A stretch of 64,000 bases of DNA from Vairimorpha ceranae (Eukaryota; Microsporidia; Nosematidae). Below are positions 10,162-22,400 of this stretch, piece by piece (position 1 is the first letter of the stretch; each line of letters starts with the position of its first letter). The position numbers were made by a program, and so were the translations under genes. The notes below the pieces were generated by a model that saw only the letters and a list, made by a program, of their open reading frames with translations, searched no databases and was not told the DNA's origin. The stretch covers positions 1 to 64,000 of the forward strand of contig NW_020169304.1 in assembly GCF_000988165.1 (NCBI RefSeq), given 5' to 3'.

Positions 10162-10211
10162 AAATTTTTATAAATTTATAAAATAAAATCTTAATGACCA
10201 TTACAAAACAG

Positions 10212-12560
10212 CTATAAATTAAACCATTGATTATCAATAATTGTAATATTTTTCATATAAGTTTTTTTTGTTCCTTTCAACAGATACTCAAACACAACAA
10301 ATTCTCCTTCGGCATCAATTGATGAATTAGAAACATAAATGGGATTTCTTTTATACCAGTAGGAAGATTCATCAAACAGCGCAATTCTATCAGAATATGC
10401 TAAATAAATTATTTTTCTAATTTCATTCTTTACATCATCTGTTAATAAATTTCTTTCTGATGTACGTAAGTTGAACTTATTATTTAAAAATTTTGACATT
10501 TTCGCTGCTTCACAAAATGTCGATAAATTAATTTCTATTTTTTTGCAAAACTCTTTTTTATGTTTTGCTTGCTCAAAATCTCTAAATACCTTAAGTATAA
10601 CAATAAGGTCACTTTTTTCGGCAATAAAATATTTTTTAGTGGCAGCATTGCACGACAGTTCAATATTAATAGACATCAAGGAAGCCAAATCAATTAATTC
10701 TGGTAGTATATGTGTTGTATTAGGAATACATAGAAGTTTTGCGATTCTTGGTGGCAAAGGCAACTTACTAATAAATTCTCCTAATTTCGTCAATTTAGTG
10801 TCATTATCTATAATTCGTATACGTTTTAATTCGTTAAGCGAATTTTTAATATTAAGATCAGAAGGCCTATTTAAAAACGGAAATTTATGAATATCATTAA
10901 TTCCAAGAGACAGTAAATTAAGTATTATTTCGTCAAGTGATTCATAAAATATTTTAGGATGATCGTAATCATCAAGTTTTAAAAATGTATTTCCACTATA
11001 TAATCTGTAACAAATACCTGGACAGGTTCTACCAGCCCTTCCTGCACGCTGAGTAGCACTAGATTTTGAGATATATTTTATAGAATATTCAATTGTGTTC
11101 ATTGATCCCACGTATTTACATTTTACCAATCCAGAATCAACTACATAATACACATCAGGAATAGTAATACTTGTTTCCGCAATATTTGTTGATAATATCA
11201 CCTTTCTCTTGTCATAATGTTTATATATCAAAGATTGTTCCTGTTTAGATAGAGAAGAATGAAGAGGCAAAATTATACAATCATCAAAACGAGCAATTAA
11301 TTTATCCATTACTTGATAAATGTAACTCTTGTCTGGCAAGAAACAAAGAACCGAATTACTTAAAATATCTTTTTTTGTTTTAATTATTTTGCTAACTCGA
11401 TCAAATGCCGCTTGCACAACATCAGAAGGATCTTTATCTTCGTAAAAAACAGTAACCTTAAAAGAATTACAAGGTACTTCATATAATGCAATATTTTCAA
11501 AGAAGCCTTTTAGTTCGTCAATCATTATTGTTGCACTCATTAAAACCAATTTAAGTTCATTATTTCTTTCTTTCCTTATTTTTATAATACGAGACAATAA
11601 AGATATAAGAATATCCATATTAGAACTACGTTCATGAATTTCGTCTAGTAAGATTACAGAATATTTTGACAAAAGAAAATCACTTTGAATTTCTTTTAAA
11701 AGTATACCATCAGTCATAATTTTAATAGATGTATTAGAATCTACTGTAGATTCATATCGTATTTTATAAGCACATTTTTTCTCTCCCAATTCTTCATTTA
11801 TTCTGTTCGATATGCTAATCGCAGAAATTCTTCGCGGCTGCGTTACGCCTATCATTTTTTTAAATCCTCCTTCGTACAGAAACTGAGGAATTTGTGTAGT
11901 CTTGCCACAACCAGTGTCTCCTTTAATTAATGTAACGGAATGTTTCTTTATTGTAGATATAATTTCTTCTTTTTCATAGTAAATTGGTAGAGTTTTTCTA
12001 AATTCTTCTATTTCCACTGGTCTGTAAAGACATGTAATCGTATCAAAGACAGACGATTCACCTAAAAAGTCTTCTAATGACACGTTTTCATCTTCTTGTT
12101 CATCGATAACTTCTTTTTCATCGATAACTTCATCTTCTTGTTCATCAATAACTTCTTTTTCATCAATAACTTTTTCTTTTTGTTTATCATCGACTTCTTT
12201 TTTATCAATAACTTTGTCTTTTTCAACAATTCCTAACGAATTATCATCATTAAAATATAGATCGGTTTTTGTATCTACATCATTAAAATATAGATCGGTT
12301 TTTATTTCTGATTTACTAGATTCTTGTTGAATATTATCAATACTACTTATATCTTCAATTACTATATCTTTCAAATTATCATCGCCAAGCTTATCAGAAT
12401 ATTTAGATTTATTTTTTTCAACAAAAATTGTAGTATCCTTAGATTTCTGAATCCGGTCATTCTCTATTCTAGCAATTTGCGCCAATAGATCATCTCGCCG
12501 TCTTTGTTTTCTTTTTTTATTTAAATACTTATTTAACAGTTTTTCTTTTCTCTTAGACAT
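10212..12560 (-). CDS. DHR1: DEAH-family RNA helicase Dhr1 (Ecm16/DHX37)
   Basis: A 782-residue helicase. The N-terminal ~190 residues are basic and then very acidic, with tandem repeats of V-I-D-E-K/Q-E-x plus two T-D-L-Y-F-N-D copies. The core has G-D-T-G-C-G-K-T-T-Q (motif I), T-Q-P-R-R (Ia), motif II D-E-I-H rather than DEAH, SAT, T-N-I-A-E-T-S-I-T-I-P and Q-R-A-G-R-A-G-R. The order K-Y-S-V-I-L-L-D-E then H-E-R-S-S-N-M-D-I-L, and the S-K-S-S-A-T-Q-R-A-G-R region, match Dhr1/DHX37, which removes U3 snoRNA from pre-18S rRNA in the small-subunit processome. It is much shorter than yeast Dhr1 (~1,270 residues). The longest frame begins at a TTG, so the first ATG at 12560 is taken as start. 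Another DEAH paralogue is possible. Confidence 0.8.
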   Translation of the reverse strand: MSKRKEKLLNKYLNKKRKQRRRDDLLAQIARIENDRIQKSKDTTIFVEKNKSKYSDKLGDDNLKDIVIEDISSIDNIQQESSKSEIKTDLYFNDVDTKTDLYFNDDNSLGIVEKDKVIDKKEVDDKQKEKVIDEKEVIDEQEDEVIDEKEVIDEQEDENVSLEDFLGESSVFDTITCLYRPVEIEEFRKTLPIYYEKEEIISTIKKHSVTLIKGDTGCGKTTQIPQFLYEGGFKKMIGVTQPRRISAISISNRINEELGEKKCAYKIRYESTVDSNTSIKIMTDGILLKEIQSDFLLSKYSVILLDEIHERSSNMDILISLLSRIIKIRKERNNELKLVLMSATIMIDELKGFFENIALYEVPCNSFKVTVFYEDKDPSDVVQAAFDRVSKIIKTKKDILSNSVLCFLPDKSYIYQVMDKLIARFDDCIILPLHSSLSKQEQSLIYKHYDKRKVILSTNIAETSITIPDVYYVVDSGLVKCKYVGSMNTIEYSIKYISKSSATQRAGRAGRTCPGICYRLYSGNTFLKLDDYDHPKIFYESLDEIILNLLSLGINDIHKFPFLNRPSDLNIKNSLNELKRIRIIDNDTKLTKLGEFISKLPLPPRIAKLLCIPNTTHILPELIDLASLMSINIELSCNAATKKYFIAEKSDLIVILKVFRDFEQAKHKKEFCKKIEINLSTFCEAAKMSKFLNNKFNLRTSERNLLTDDVKNEIRKIIYLAYSDRIALFDESSYWYKRNPIYVSNSSIDAEGEFVVFEYLLKGTKKTYMKNITIIDNQWFNL
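12089..12225 (-). repeat. Tandem V-I-D-E-x-E-V repeats within DHR1
   Basis: Degenerate coding repeats built on (I/V)-I-D-E-K-E-V and I-D-E-Q-E-D-E units, visible in DNA as repeated TTCATCGATAACTTC and TTCATCAATAACTTC. A separate pair of T-D-L-Y-F-N-D units lies at about 12248-12305. The tract is in the acidic, likely disordered N-terminal extension. Confidence 0.75.
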
Positions 12561-12604
12561 CAAAAAACGGTAAAAAAAATAGAAATCATACAATTTATTA
12601 AAAA

Positions 12605-13714
12605 TTAATAATATTTTAAATATTTCTCGTCCAATCTTCTAGTTTTAAATTTCTGTGCTTTTTCTTTAAGTTTATCACTGAGTGCATAAATAAACTTTCC
12701 TTTGTAAAGCTTTAAAACATTGTAATACATCAAAGTGCTTATAATATCTTCTACAGTAATGTGAGTTGCTTTAGATATTTCATCAACAGACGAGTTATTA
12801 TTTTCTACTAAAAAATCTACAATAACATCCAACCAATATGCTCTGTAACTCAAAAGTCCTAAATCACTCAAAGGTTTTTCTGGGCCACTTATCAAATTGT
12901 CTTTTTTACTGAGCATATAAGAAAAGTCCATTAAAATTCTTCCATAGCCTTTTCTCTGTTCAAAAGGCAGAGTAAGAATACAAGCCAGATTATAGCCCAT
13001 TTCTGATATTTTTTCTTTAGAAAAATATCCTACAATCGTATATCCATTATCGTCAATACGACACAATACATAAAATAAAAAGACATCAATGTCGTAATAT
13101 AAAGATTTATGATCCAAAAATAATTTGGATAGTAAAGCAAGATTTCTACAAAATCTGGGTTCCGTATATCCATCCATCTCAAAAAAGCTTATTCCATTGT
13201 GTCTGTATATTTCACGTCCTGGCGGATGTTCTGTCTCACATTCTGTACAATGTTGAGTGTAAACATCTTTATGTTTAAAATAGTACAGACACTTTTCACA
13301 AATATAAACAATATCAGTGTCAGTTATCCACTTGGGATAGGGAGAAAAATACCAGGGTTCTACAAGATATTTCCCAAACTGTATCTGTTTAATATTTTTT
13401 ATTTTATATTCTTCATCTTTGACTTTAACATTTTCCTTTTCATCATCAATGCTATTTAAATCTATGGACTTTTTTTGCGCATCCTCAATTTTCTTTTTCT
13501 TTTTTGGTATTTCTATTTTTGTAACGTCATTTAAGCATAAAAATGTATGAGGAATCCATTCATCAAGTCTTCTGTTCAAATCTATGTAATGTACATAAAA
13601 TTCTAATACATCCTCTCTATGACGAATACCTAGTATCTCGGCCTTTTGCTGAACTATTGTGTTTGGTTTTTGCACAAATAATTTGTATCCGATTTTGATA
13701 TCATTTGGATCCAT
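12605..13714 (-). CDS. ESA1: MYST histone acetyltransferase, Esa1/Tip60 type
   Basis: A 369-residue NuA4-type acetyltransferase. Residues 1-60 form a Tudor-knot/chromo-barrel domain. A lysine-rich linker lies at 70-110. The MYST zinc finger begins at C139/C142 and runs to H-P-P-G at 163-166. The catalytic core keeps the autoacetylated lysine of F-L-D-H-K (K203), the catalytic Cys of A-C-I-L-T-L-P (C245), the acetyl-CoA loop Q-R-K-G-Y-G (253-258) and the Glu of P-E-K-P-L-S-D-L (E279). All key residues are present, so it should be active. It is shorter than yeast Esa1 (445 residues), mostly in the linker. It is convergent with nothing; DHR1 follows 44 bp downstream on the same strand. Confidence 0.93.
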   Translation of the reverse strand: MDPNDIKIGYKLFVQKPNTIVQQKAEILGIRHREDVLEFYVHYIDLNRRLDEWIPHTFLCLNDVTKIEIPKKKKKIEDAQKKSIDLNSIDDEKENVKVKDEEYKIKNIKQIQFGKYLVEPWYFSPYPKWITDTDIVYICEKCLYYFKHKDVYTQHCTECETEHPPGREIYRHNGISFFEMDGYTEPRFCRNLALLSKLFLDHKSLYYDIDVFLFYVLCRIDDNGYTIVGYFSKEKISEMGYNLACILTLPFEQRKGYGRILMDFSYMLSKKDNLISGPEKPLSDLGLLSYRAYWLDVIVDFLVENNNSSVDEISKATHITVEDIISTLMYYNVLKLYKGKFIYALSDKLKEKAQKFKTRRLDEKYLKYY

Positions 13715-14355
13715 AAGGAGTTAAAAAATATAAAATAAATAGTAACTTTCATGTTGTTTCAAAATAAAAGATGTATAAAAGGTTATACAACATTCAAAAA
13801 AAATAATACATACAATTTAAAACGACTTATAAAATCTTTTGTATAACATTATTTTTTTATTTTTGATACATTAAAAACAACACGTAAATACAAAATATTT
13901 ATTTTTATTCTTCTTGTTATTGATTCTATCAATTTACTCCTTTTTATATAACTGGTTGTCTAGTAGTATAGCATTATCTTGTAGCATCTGTTTTTAATTT
14001 TCATTAATCATTATTAAGATACTGTTTTAATTACTTGTGAAAATATTTGAAAAAGCATCTCATACTGTAATTAACGTAAAATATAAAACTTATTTTATTA
14101 AATGTTCATAAATCTCCATAACGTGGTAAGATAAAATCATTGACATATTTGACATTTGGTGTTGTCTTAACTTCAAAACAGTACTATAAACTGCTTTATT
14201 TTTCTATTTTAATTGTCATTTTAATTATTTTTACTGATTTAAAAAATATCTAATTACTTTTTTTCGAACTTTTTATTTATTCACAAACAAACAAATTGTT
14301 TTTTATATTTAAAAATTTTTAAAGGTTTTATTTGGTTTAATCTATTTACCCTTTA
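13715..14355. other. Intergenic region between divergent genes
   Basis: About 640 bp of AT-rich DNA between ESA1 (minus) and the eIF2B epsilon gene (plus). I find no RNA gene or coding remnant. CCC at 14349-14351 precedes the ATG at 14356. Confidence 0.6.
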
Positions 14356-15927
14356 ATGGTTCAAAAAATAAAAAACTTTATAAGAGAAAATAACAATATA
14401 GTATTACTTGTATGTGATTATTATCAGACAAAGCAGATTCCCCCAAAAATGACTAGTTTAAAAAATAATTTAGCTTTATTTCCTGTTGCAAATGTTCCTC
14501 TGATAGATTATATTATAAATTCTTTAATTTCCAAGTCTCTTACAAACATTATTCTTTGTGGAAACCATTTAGAAAAAATTACAGAACATGTATCTCAGAT
14601 ATTTAAAAAAAGAATTAATTTTACGTGTATTTCTGGAGAAGTAAATTTTGGTGAAATATTAAGGAGCATAAATGATAGTTGTTACGATCTTAAAGATTTT
14701 ATTGTTTTATATGCAAATCATTATACCAATTTTGATATAAATCTACTATTTGAGGTACATAAACAAAATCAGAATTTGGTTACCTTTTTTATCCATAAAA
14801 ATTTCTCTAATTCACAAGTTAGATATTTGTACGGTACGCGGGATAAATGTATTGTATTTTTTGAGAAATGCATAAATGATAAATTTAATATGAAAAATAT
14901 TTTTAATTGCATAAAAAAATATAAAACAGTAGAATTTAACTTTGAAGGTAGTTCTCCAAACATGGCAATAATTTCTCCTGGTGTTGTGCAAAATTTTGTA
15001 GAAAATTTTGATTTTACTTCTATGTGTGACTTTTTAGAATCTATTCTGGCTTTTAATCCCTTTGAGTCTAAAATTGGATTTTATGAGGCCTCACATAATT
15101 ATCTTCCCTCTTTTACTAAAATTTATAGTAAAGAAATATTAACATTATATGACTATTTCAAGTTTAATGAAGATATTATTAAATCTAAAATAGAAGACAT
15201 TTCTCAATACATTCAAAATACAAATATAGTAATTTTTGAAGGAAGTTATTTGCTTAATTTACCTAAAGGATTGTCTTTTAATAAAACAGAAAATACAATA
15301 TTGGGATGTAATAATAAATTAGATAAAGAATTTTATATTAAAAATTCAGCAGTTGGTAGTAGATGTAAAATATCTGGAAATCTTAAAAGTTGTATAGTTT
15401 GGGATGACATTGACATCTCAGAAGATTTAGAAGAAATTATTATTTTTGAAAATAATAATAAATTTAATGTACATTATTTAGAAGAGGAATTCGAAATTGA
15501 GGAGGAAAGTTTTGAAAAGGGGAATTTCTTTGATGATGTTGTGAATTATTTAGATGGCATAGATTTACAAACAGATTTTGAAAGTATTATAAGACAGGTA
15601 AATCTTTTTAAAATAGTTTGGAATGCTTCTAATAGAGATTTTATTGAAGCGTTTGCTATGTTTTTAGTTAATTATATTGATAAGAATGATATTGAGACAT
15701 CAACTATTAATGCCTCTATTTTTTTTCCTTTGATAAGTGAGTGTCTTTTTACTGTAGAAGATCAAGAAGTTCTACTGTCTATTTTATATGATTTATTATT
15801 AGAAAATGATATAGAATTTAGAAAAGAAGTATTTTTTAGATATGGATATTTACTTATTGAAGATGGAATAATATTAAAAAGCGTATTAAAACAATATTCT
15901 AAAAGAATAAAAAAAGGTACGTTCTAA
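14356..15927 (+). CDS. GCD6: eIF2B epsilon subunit (guanine-nucleotide exchange factor)
   Basis: A 523-residue catalytic subunit of eIF2B, which exchanges GDP for GTP on eIF2 in translation initiation. The N-terminal ~240 residues are a nucleotidyltransferase-like domain with the family's L-A-L-F-P-V-A-N-V-P-L-I-D-Y start. A left-handed beta-helix region follows around residues 290-360 (I-L-G-C, A-V-G-S-R-C-K-I-S-G, S-C-I-V-W-D-D). The acidic C-terminus around 395-523 corresponds to the W2/HEAT exchange domain. It is shorter than yeast Gcd6 (712 residues). Confusion with the gamma subunit is unlikely because gamma lacks the C-terminal W2 domain. CCC five bases before the ATG supports the start. 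Confidence 0.85.
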   Translation: MVQKIKNFIRENNNIVLLVCDYYQTKQIPPKMTSLKNNLALFPVANVPLIDYIINSLISKSLTNIILCGNHLEKITEHVSQIFKKRINFTCISGEVNFGEILRSINDSCYDLKDFIVLYANHYTNFDINLLFEVHKQNQNLVTFFIHKNFSNSQVRYLYGTRDKCIVFFEKCINDKFNMKNIFNCIKKYKTVEFNFEGSSPNMAIISPGVVQNFVENFDFTSMCDFLESILAFNPFESKIGFYEASHNYLPSFTKIYSKEILTLYDYFKFNEDIIKSKIEDISQYIQNTNIVIFEGSYLLNLPKGLSFNKTENTILGCNNKLDKEFYIKNSAVGSRCKISGNLKSCIVWDDIDISEDLEEIIIFENNNKFNVHYLEEEFEIEEESFEKGNFFDDVVNYLDGIDLQTDFESIIRQVNLFKIVWNASNRDFIEAFAMFLVNYIDKNDIETSTINASIFFPLISECLFTVEDQEVLLSILYDLLLENDIEFRKEVFFRYGYLLIEDGIILKSVLKQYSKRIKKGTF

Positions 15928-16130
15928 TAAAAAATACAATAAACTTGGTTGTGGTCGACATTTTTTGTGATTTTAAAGATTTTTTAATTAATTGCCTTTT
16001 TGAAGTGTAGACTTTTTAGGTCTTTTTTGTTTTTAAGAAATACACTAAATTTAATTATAAAATATTAGTTTATTTTTTAAATTTACAACAAACACTTATA
16101 AATTTTTAATTAAACTCGAAAGATTTATTT

Positions 16131-16403
16131 TTATAATAATCTTATAAATGGAACAATAACAGGCATCATTAAAGATAAAATCATTGATAAATTATAAACA
16201 CGAAATATTTTTTGATTACTTATTAACAAATTGGCGTATTCATTGTCTATTTCTTTATCCATGGGATATATTCCATGTAAAATTAATGTTTCTAATTTGT
16301 AATTAGAAATACCTTGTAATATTATATCTCTAATAAAATATTTATAGTGATGAAGTATTAAAATTAACAATACAAAACCATAAGCTATTTTTTCCTTTAC
16401 CAT
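16131..16403 (-). CDS. Small hypothetical membrane protein
   Basis: A 90-residue protein with hydrophobic stretches at about residues 7-20 and 72-88 and a polar middle. It could be a two-pass membrane protein, or a secreted or anchored one. Not recognised. GGG at 16409-16411 on the plus strand (CCC in gene sense) lies six bases before the ATG, which supports it being a real gene. It sits between the convergent eIF2B epsilon gene and the start-distal end of dynein, with only 32 bp between it and the dynein stop. Confidence 0.6.
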   Translation of the reverse strand: MVKEKIAYGFVLLILILHHYKYFIRDIILQGISNYKLETLILHGIYPMDKEIDNEYANLLISNQKIFRVYNLSMILSLMMPVIVPFIRLL

Positions 16404-16435
16404 ATAAAGGGATTAAAAAGAAATATTTTTGTGTA

Positions 16436-19400
16436 TCACCTTTTTTCTCTTAATATTAAAAATAACAATTCATAATCACATTTGTCTATCTTATTAATGT
16501 AAACTAGATATTTTAAATACTCAAAAGATATGTTATTTTTATGTTTTATGACAAAATCAAGATCTTTCACAGTAAATGTATATTTCTTTTCTAGATTATG
16601 CTCATAAATTTTTTTTATCAATTGACAGTGAAAAATAATTAAATCTTCATTTTCATTTGTAAAAATTTTTTTATAAAAATTAAGACTTCTTTCATAATCA
16701 AATTTATATTTAAAATTTAACACTCTACAATCTTTTAACATATTTTTACTTCTGTTATATTCACTAATATAAATAAATTTATTATTAGATTTATCTTCGA
16801 TTGCGTCATCAAATAGATCTATATTTTTTATAAGGTATAAATCATTGCCTGAATCAAGTAATTTTTTATAAATGTAATTATGATTTTTATCCCCAATGCT
16901 TATTATCTTTTTAAAAAAAATATTTTTTTCTAAGTAATAAACATAATCTTCTGTATTAGTTATTATCAAAATATTAGTATCATATTTAAAAATATCATTA
17001 ATATCAAAATACAAACAAAATTTTTCTGATTTTTCTAACAATTTGTTTTCAGATAAATTACTGTCTTGCATAAAATTGTTTTTTACAAGAAAATCATTAT
17101 AAACTTTGAATGATAATTGATATTTTTTATATAAAATTTTGTAAACATTATTAAGTTTTTCATAAAATTCTCTTAAATTTTCTAATTTTTTCAATTCTTC
17201 TCTAGCTTGATCTAAAATATTTTTAGATTCAATAATCTCTAATATATCTCCATTTACTATACTTTTTAATAAAGTATTTTGCATATTTTTTATGTCTACA
17301 GTACTTTTAACTGTAAATTGTTCAATTTTTTCTAGTTTGTATCCTATGCACTCATACAAACTGGATGTAGAATTTAATAAAACAATATTAAAATCTTTAG
17401 ATTCTGTTTGAAATTTACACAATTTATATATTTCCTCATCATTTATTGCATCAGAAATAATAATATTTCTTTTAAATTTGTATATATTACTTATAATCTT
17501 CTTAAAATTAATATCCTTTACATTTGTATTTAAATAATTAGCATCAGTGTATTGTTTGGATAATATAACCTTATTATCAAATAAATTATCATAAATCAAA
17601 TCTAAGGTAAACTCTTTAATAATCCAATTATTTTTTTCCTCTTCAATTTTAGAAATCAATAAATCATATTTTTCAATTTCCTTTTTTAAAAAAAGCATTT
17701 CTTGTTTTGTTTCTTCATACTCTTTATTTAATTCCTTGCATTCACTATTATACTTAGTTAGATTATTTTCTAATATTTCTAGTTTTATTTCATTTTCCTT
17801 TATAACATTCAAAGCAATTTTTCCATCGTCAAGCAACTTACTTATTTCATCTTCTAAAGGCTGTAATTCCTCTTTAATAAGTTTATATTCGTGTTTATTA
17901 ATAATCCATTCATAAATTATAGAACAAACCTGTGATGACTTCTTAATTTCTTTTTCTTTGTCTACTAAAATATTTATATCTAAAATATTTGCTGTTGATG
18001 CGTCAATCAATGAATTTAAATCAAAAGATTTGAGAAAAACCAAAAGTTCTGACCACGATTTTTTTTTAAAATTATTTGATAAATCAAGTTCTTTCTCACT
18101 TGTAATTAAATTAAACAAAATATTAATAACATAATGAACTGTCTTTGGTGGATTGTTCATGCTCCTTAATTCTGCTATATTTTTCTTAGTGATCATGTTA
18201 ATCTTGTTTGCGCTTTCTTTTAATTTAGATTCTCCTTCATTAAGCCGTTTTTTAACATATTCTTGCTTTTGTTTGATTTGATTATAAAAATTTAAATTCT
18301 CTTGCTTTTTATTTTCTAAAAATTTCTTTTCTGTGTTTATTTCCTCTTCAATTTTTTTTATATTAATAATTTTATCATTTAATTCATTATGGTATTTTTT
18401 TCTTAAAATATTATTATTTTTCAAAGTTTCTTTTTTTTCATGAGAAATTGCATGAAAATTTTGAATTTTCTTTTGGCCATCCAATAAAAATTTGTTAAAC
18501 TTTGTAAGTTCTTTAAATGTTTTAACAGCAGTATTTATAAAGTCCATTAATTTAAACATATTAGGAAATGACAATAAATTAGTACCATATTTATCACTAA
18601 TTTTAAGATTAGAGCTTATCATTTTATATGTCATGTTTTCTCGTTTAAATTTTATATCATCGATTGTCATTACATTTAATATTTCTTTTTCGTTTTGTAT
18701 ACAACATTTACATGGCTTTAAAGTTATATTTTTAATAAAATTATACTTTAAAATATTCTGACAATTATCGGATAAAATATCAATATTTTTTATAAATTCA
18801 TCAAAATCAATTATAAATTTTGTACAAGAATATAATTTTATCGTAAAGTTTTCTTTTATAATTTTGTTACTAAGCAAATCTAATGAATTTGTTAAAATTG
18901 CAGTTACTGTGTTTGGAGGATAAATAATATCACAAGTCTGTTTAAAAACTTGAATAATATTAAGTTTATAATCTTTAAGTAACCAATTTTTACCTGATAA
19001 ACGATCCCCTAGCAATATAAAATTTAATTTACAATCCACAAAAAACTTTATTGCTTTATTCAAGCACAAAGAATTAATGTCTTGTGTAAAAAAATCTACA
19101 AAACATTCCGTCAATGAGGTACACGCCATTATTTTAAAACATTCAAAATATTTTATTTTTCCTGATTTGTACAATTCATAAATCTCTTGTGGAATATACT
19201 TTTCTTCGTATTTTCCAGTTACCTGTAAATTTCTAAGTGAATCAGTTACCTCTTCAGTTTTATTAATATTAAATTCTAAAATTTTATTTTCTTTTAAATT
19301 AAAATATCTATTGTCTCTACTTTTAATAAAAAGTATGTTACAATTAATTCTAGCCTTATAATTTGTCTTTTGTAAATCATCTGTGCCATTATAGCTAATA

Positions 19401-22400
19401 AACAGCTTCATTGTCTGTTTTTTATCTTGAATTGTGCCAAATTCATACAGTTCTTTAATTTCTTGTTTTAATTGTTCACTCGCTTTTTCATATTCTTCTA
19501 AATAAATGTTTTTATGCTCAAAAAATTTTAAAGAATGTATTTCTCGGCAATTTAAATTTAAAACTTTACTATTTTTACCAATTAAGTTATTAAAAAAGTT
19601 TCTTTTACCAATTCCCATTTCACCTTGTAAAAATATAACATTATTTTTCTGCGATGTATAAATTAAATTTCGTACATTTTGAATAATAGAAGAGTATTCT
19701 ATATTTTTGTTTGATAAATCTATATTGGTATATTTACTAATCTGCTTATAGTTATCTGTATGTTCAAAATAAATTGTAAAAACACGTGTAAGTGTGGCAG
19801 GTGTAATTTTTGAGATATCATTAGTTTCAAATATAAATTTTATATTTGGTCCTATTTTCAGAAGTTCTCCATTTTTCATGCACAATGTTTTGTTATCATC
19901 TAAAACAGAATTCAAATTTTCAATCCATTTACTATCTAGTATCATATCATAAATAATCCATAACTCTGAATCCTGATTTTCTTTTATTACATCGTAAAGA
20001 ATTTTTTCGTCAAATTTATGAAAAAAATGAAAGTTGACATTTCGTTTTTTTATCATTTCTTTTAGTAATGTTGACTTGCCTGTAAGACTTTGGCCGTATA
20101 ATAATATTCCAGTACTATTAGAAGTTCCAAATTCAAAAAGGTCATAATGCGATAAATTAGTAATAAAGCTTTTTAAAAGAAGCTTATCTTTGGTGTTAAA
20201 TATTGCATAATAATATGTAAGTAAATTTGTGGTACTATTGTCATCACCCAAGTTAAATAGAATAGTATTAAGAGCCCTTAATGAAAAATTATAATGTGGT
20301 AAACCACTATGTTTTCTTTTTAAATCATTAAAAAGATTAATAATTTCTTTACTGAAATATATTTCTAAGATATCATCAATATTGGGATCATCAACACGAA
20401 TCTCTGTAAAAAGAGCTTTAAGTGTTGTAGGTAATTTATTTCTGCCAAGATATCCAAGATTTAATGTCATGAAAAATTTTATCTCATTTGTATTTTCAGT
20501 GATCAAATCACTTAATTTACTCATTACATTATCGCTCAATCTATTGCATTCGTCTAAACACAAATACCACCCATTTATTTTACAGCCTAAAATAATATTT
20601 TGTAATAAATTTATATCTAATTGTTCGCTACAACAGAAAACGTATAATGGTTTCCCTATTGAACGACAGTAGTATTTAATTGTTTCGGTTTTCCCTGTAC
20701 TACTTTCTCCGTACAAAATACATCCAGAATTGTAAATTAGACTGAGCGAAATTTTATTAAAAATTGTATTAGTCAATTCAGTATAAATAATACTTGTAGG
20801 TGGATGATATATTAAATTGTATATATTTTTTTGTAAACTTTTTGTATATAAATACATTTTGTCTATTTGCATGTCTATATCAGGTTTTGGATAAAGAAGT
20901 CTAAAATCATCACTGTATTTTTGTTCATGCTTTTTTAAAAATTGAATTTTGATTGTATTGTTATATTTTAATCCACTAAAATACATATATTCGTTAATAA
21001 AATCGTCAATAAAAGAAATATTGTCAGGTATGTTATTTGCACTTGACTTAAATTTGTCAACATTTAGTATTTTATATCTTTTTATAAAATATTCGTATAA
21101 TTTTTCTTGAAGTTTTGATTTAAATAATAAAAAATAATTTTTAAAATCTTCAGGTGTTTTATACTTTTGAATTTGCTCTATTTTTTCTTTAAAATATATT
21201 TTTTCATTTTTACTTTCAAATCCAATGCACACATTATCTCTATATAAAATTTTATCTAGATTAAAGACACTTTTAAAAATATCATCAATAAATATTTTTC
21301 CATTTATAAAATTAATAATATCTTTATTAGGTACAAAGTACAAATCTATGATTAACACTTTTAAATGACTTATTTCGCTTTCTATTAAGTCTTGATAACT
21401 TTTGTTCTGTTTTATTATTTCATCTACTACAAGTTGTTTAAAAGATTTTTCTGTTAAAATCTGTATTAACATATTATAACTTTCAATGTCAGCGTATTTT
21501 ATGATATTTTTTATCAATAGAATAATATTATTGTTTTTGTAGATAAGATCGTTAATATCTTCTCTAATAACATTACAAAGCTCTTTGTATTCAAGTAAAA
21601 TGTCTATTGAGTTGATATCTGCCAAGCAATCATTTAATATTTTATTATTCGAATTTCCAGCAGAAAAAAGTTTATGTCTTTGTTCAAAATCAATAATAGA
21701 ATCATTTTCTTTATCAAAATAATATAAATTTGAGATCATAAGTTTGAGATTTTTTATTTTTCTATTTATATCGTCAGATAAAATTGCTTTTTTCAAAACA
21801 TTCTCAAGATCTAATTCCGAATTATTATGCAAAATATCGGCAAAATTGACAAATTTCTTTGTAAAATCTTTATATAAACTTATTTTTTTAATTAGCGCAA
21901 GTTTAGAAGTAAATTTATAGTCATCCAATGCATTATCAATTAAAAATTGTAATTTATCTACATGGCTGGTACTTGTAAAGTGATATTTAATAAAGCGTAA
22001 ATATTTAAGTGATTTTTTATATAAATCTATATTATTTGGTTTTTTTTGATAAGAAACATAATTGACAAACTTTTCTATCTTAATTTGTCGTACTAAGGAT
22101 TTTTTATATTCTAAATATCTAATCTTGAAACTTTTTATATCAAAATCAAAGTCTTTTTGCATCAAAAATTTGTAAAAATTCTCTTTTAAGTTCTGTATAT
22201 GGTCAACAATAAATACTTTACTTTCTATTTCTGGAACATTGTAGTTTAATTTTTTTTTATAAAAAAGCTTATTAATTTTAAATACTTGCCATGACATTTT
22301 TATATCAAAAAAAGGATCAGTTTTACACTTTTCTATATTAGAATCATAATAATCTTTTAATCTTTGTTTAATGCACTGCTTTATAAGTGGAATTTTAATT

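Noticed and set aside
13950..13990. tRNA-like D-arm stretch (GGTTGTCTAGTAGTATAG)
   Set aside because: No matching T arm, B box or acceptor stem could be found nearby.
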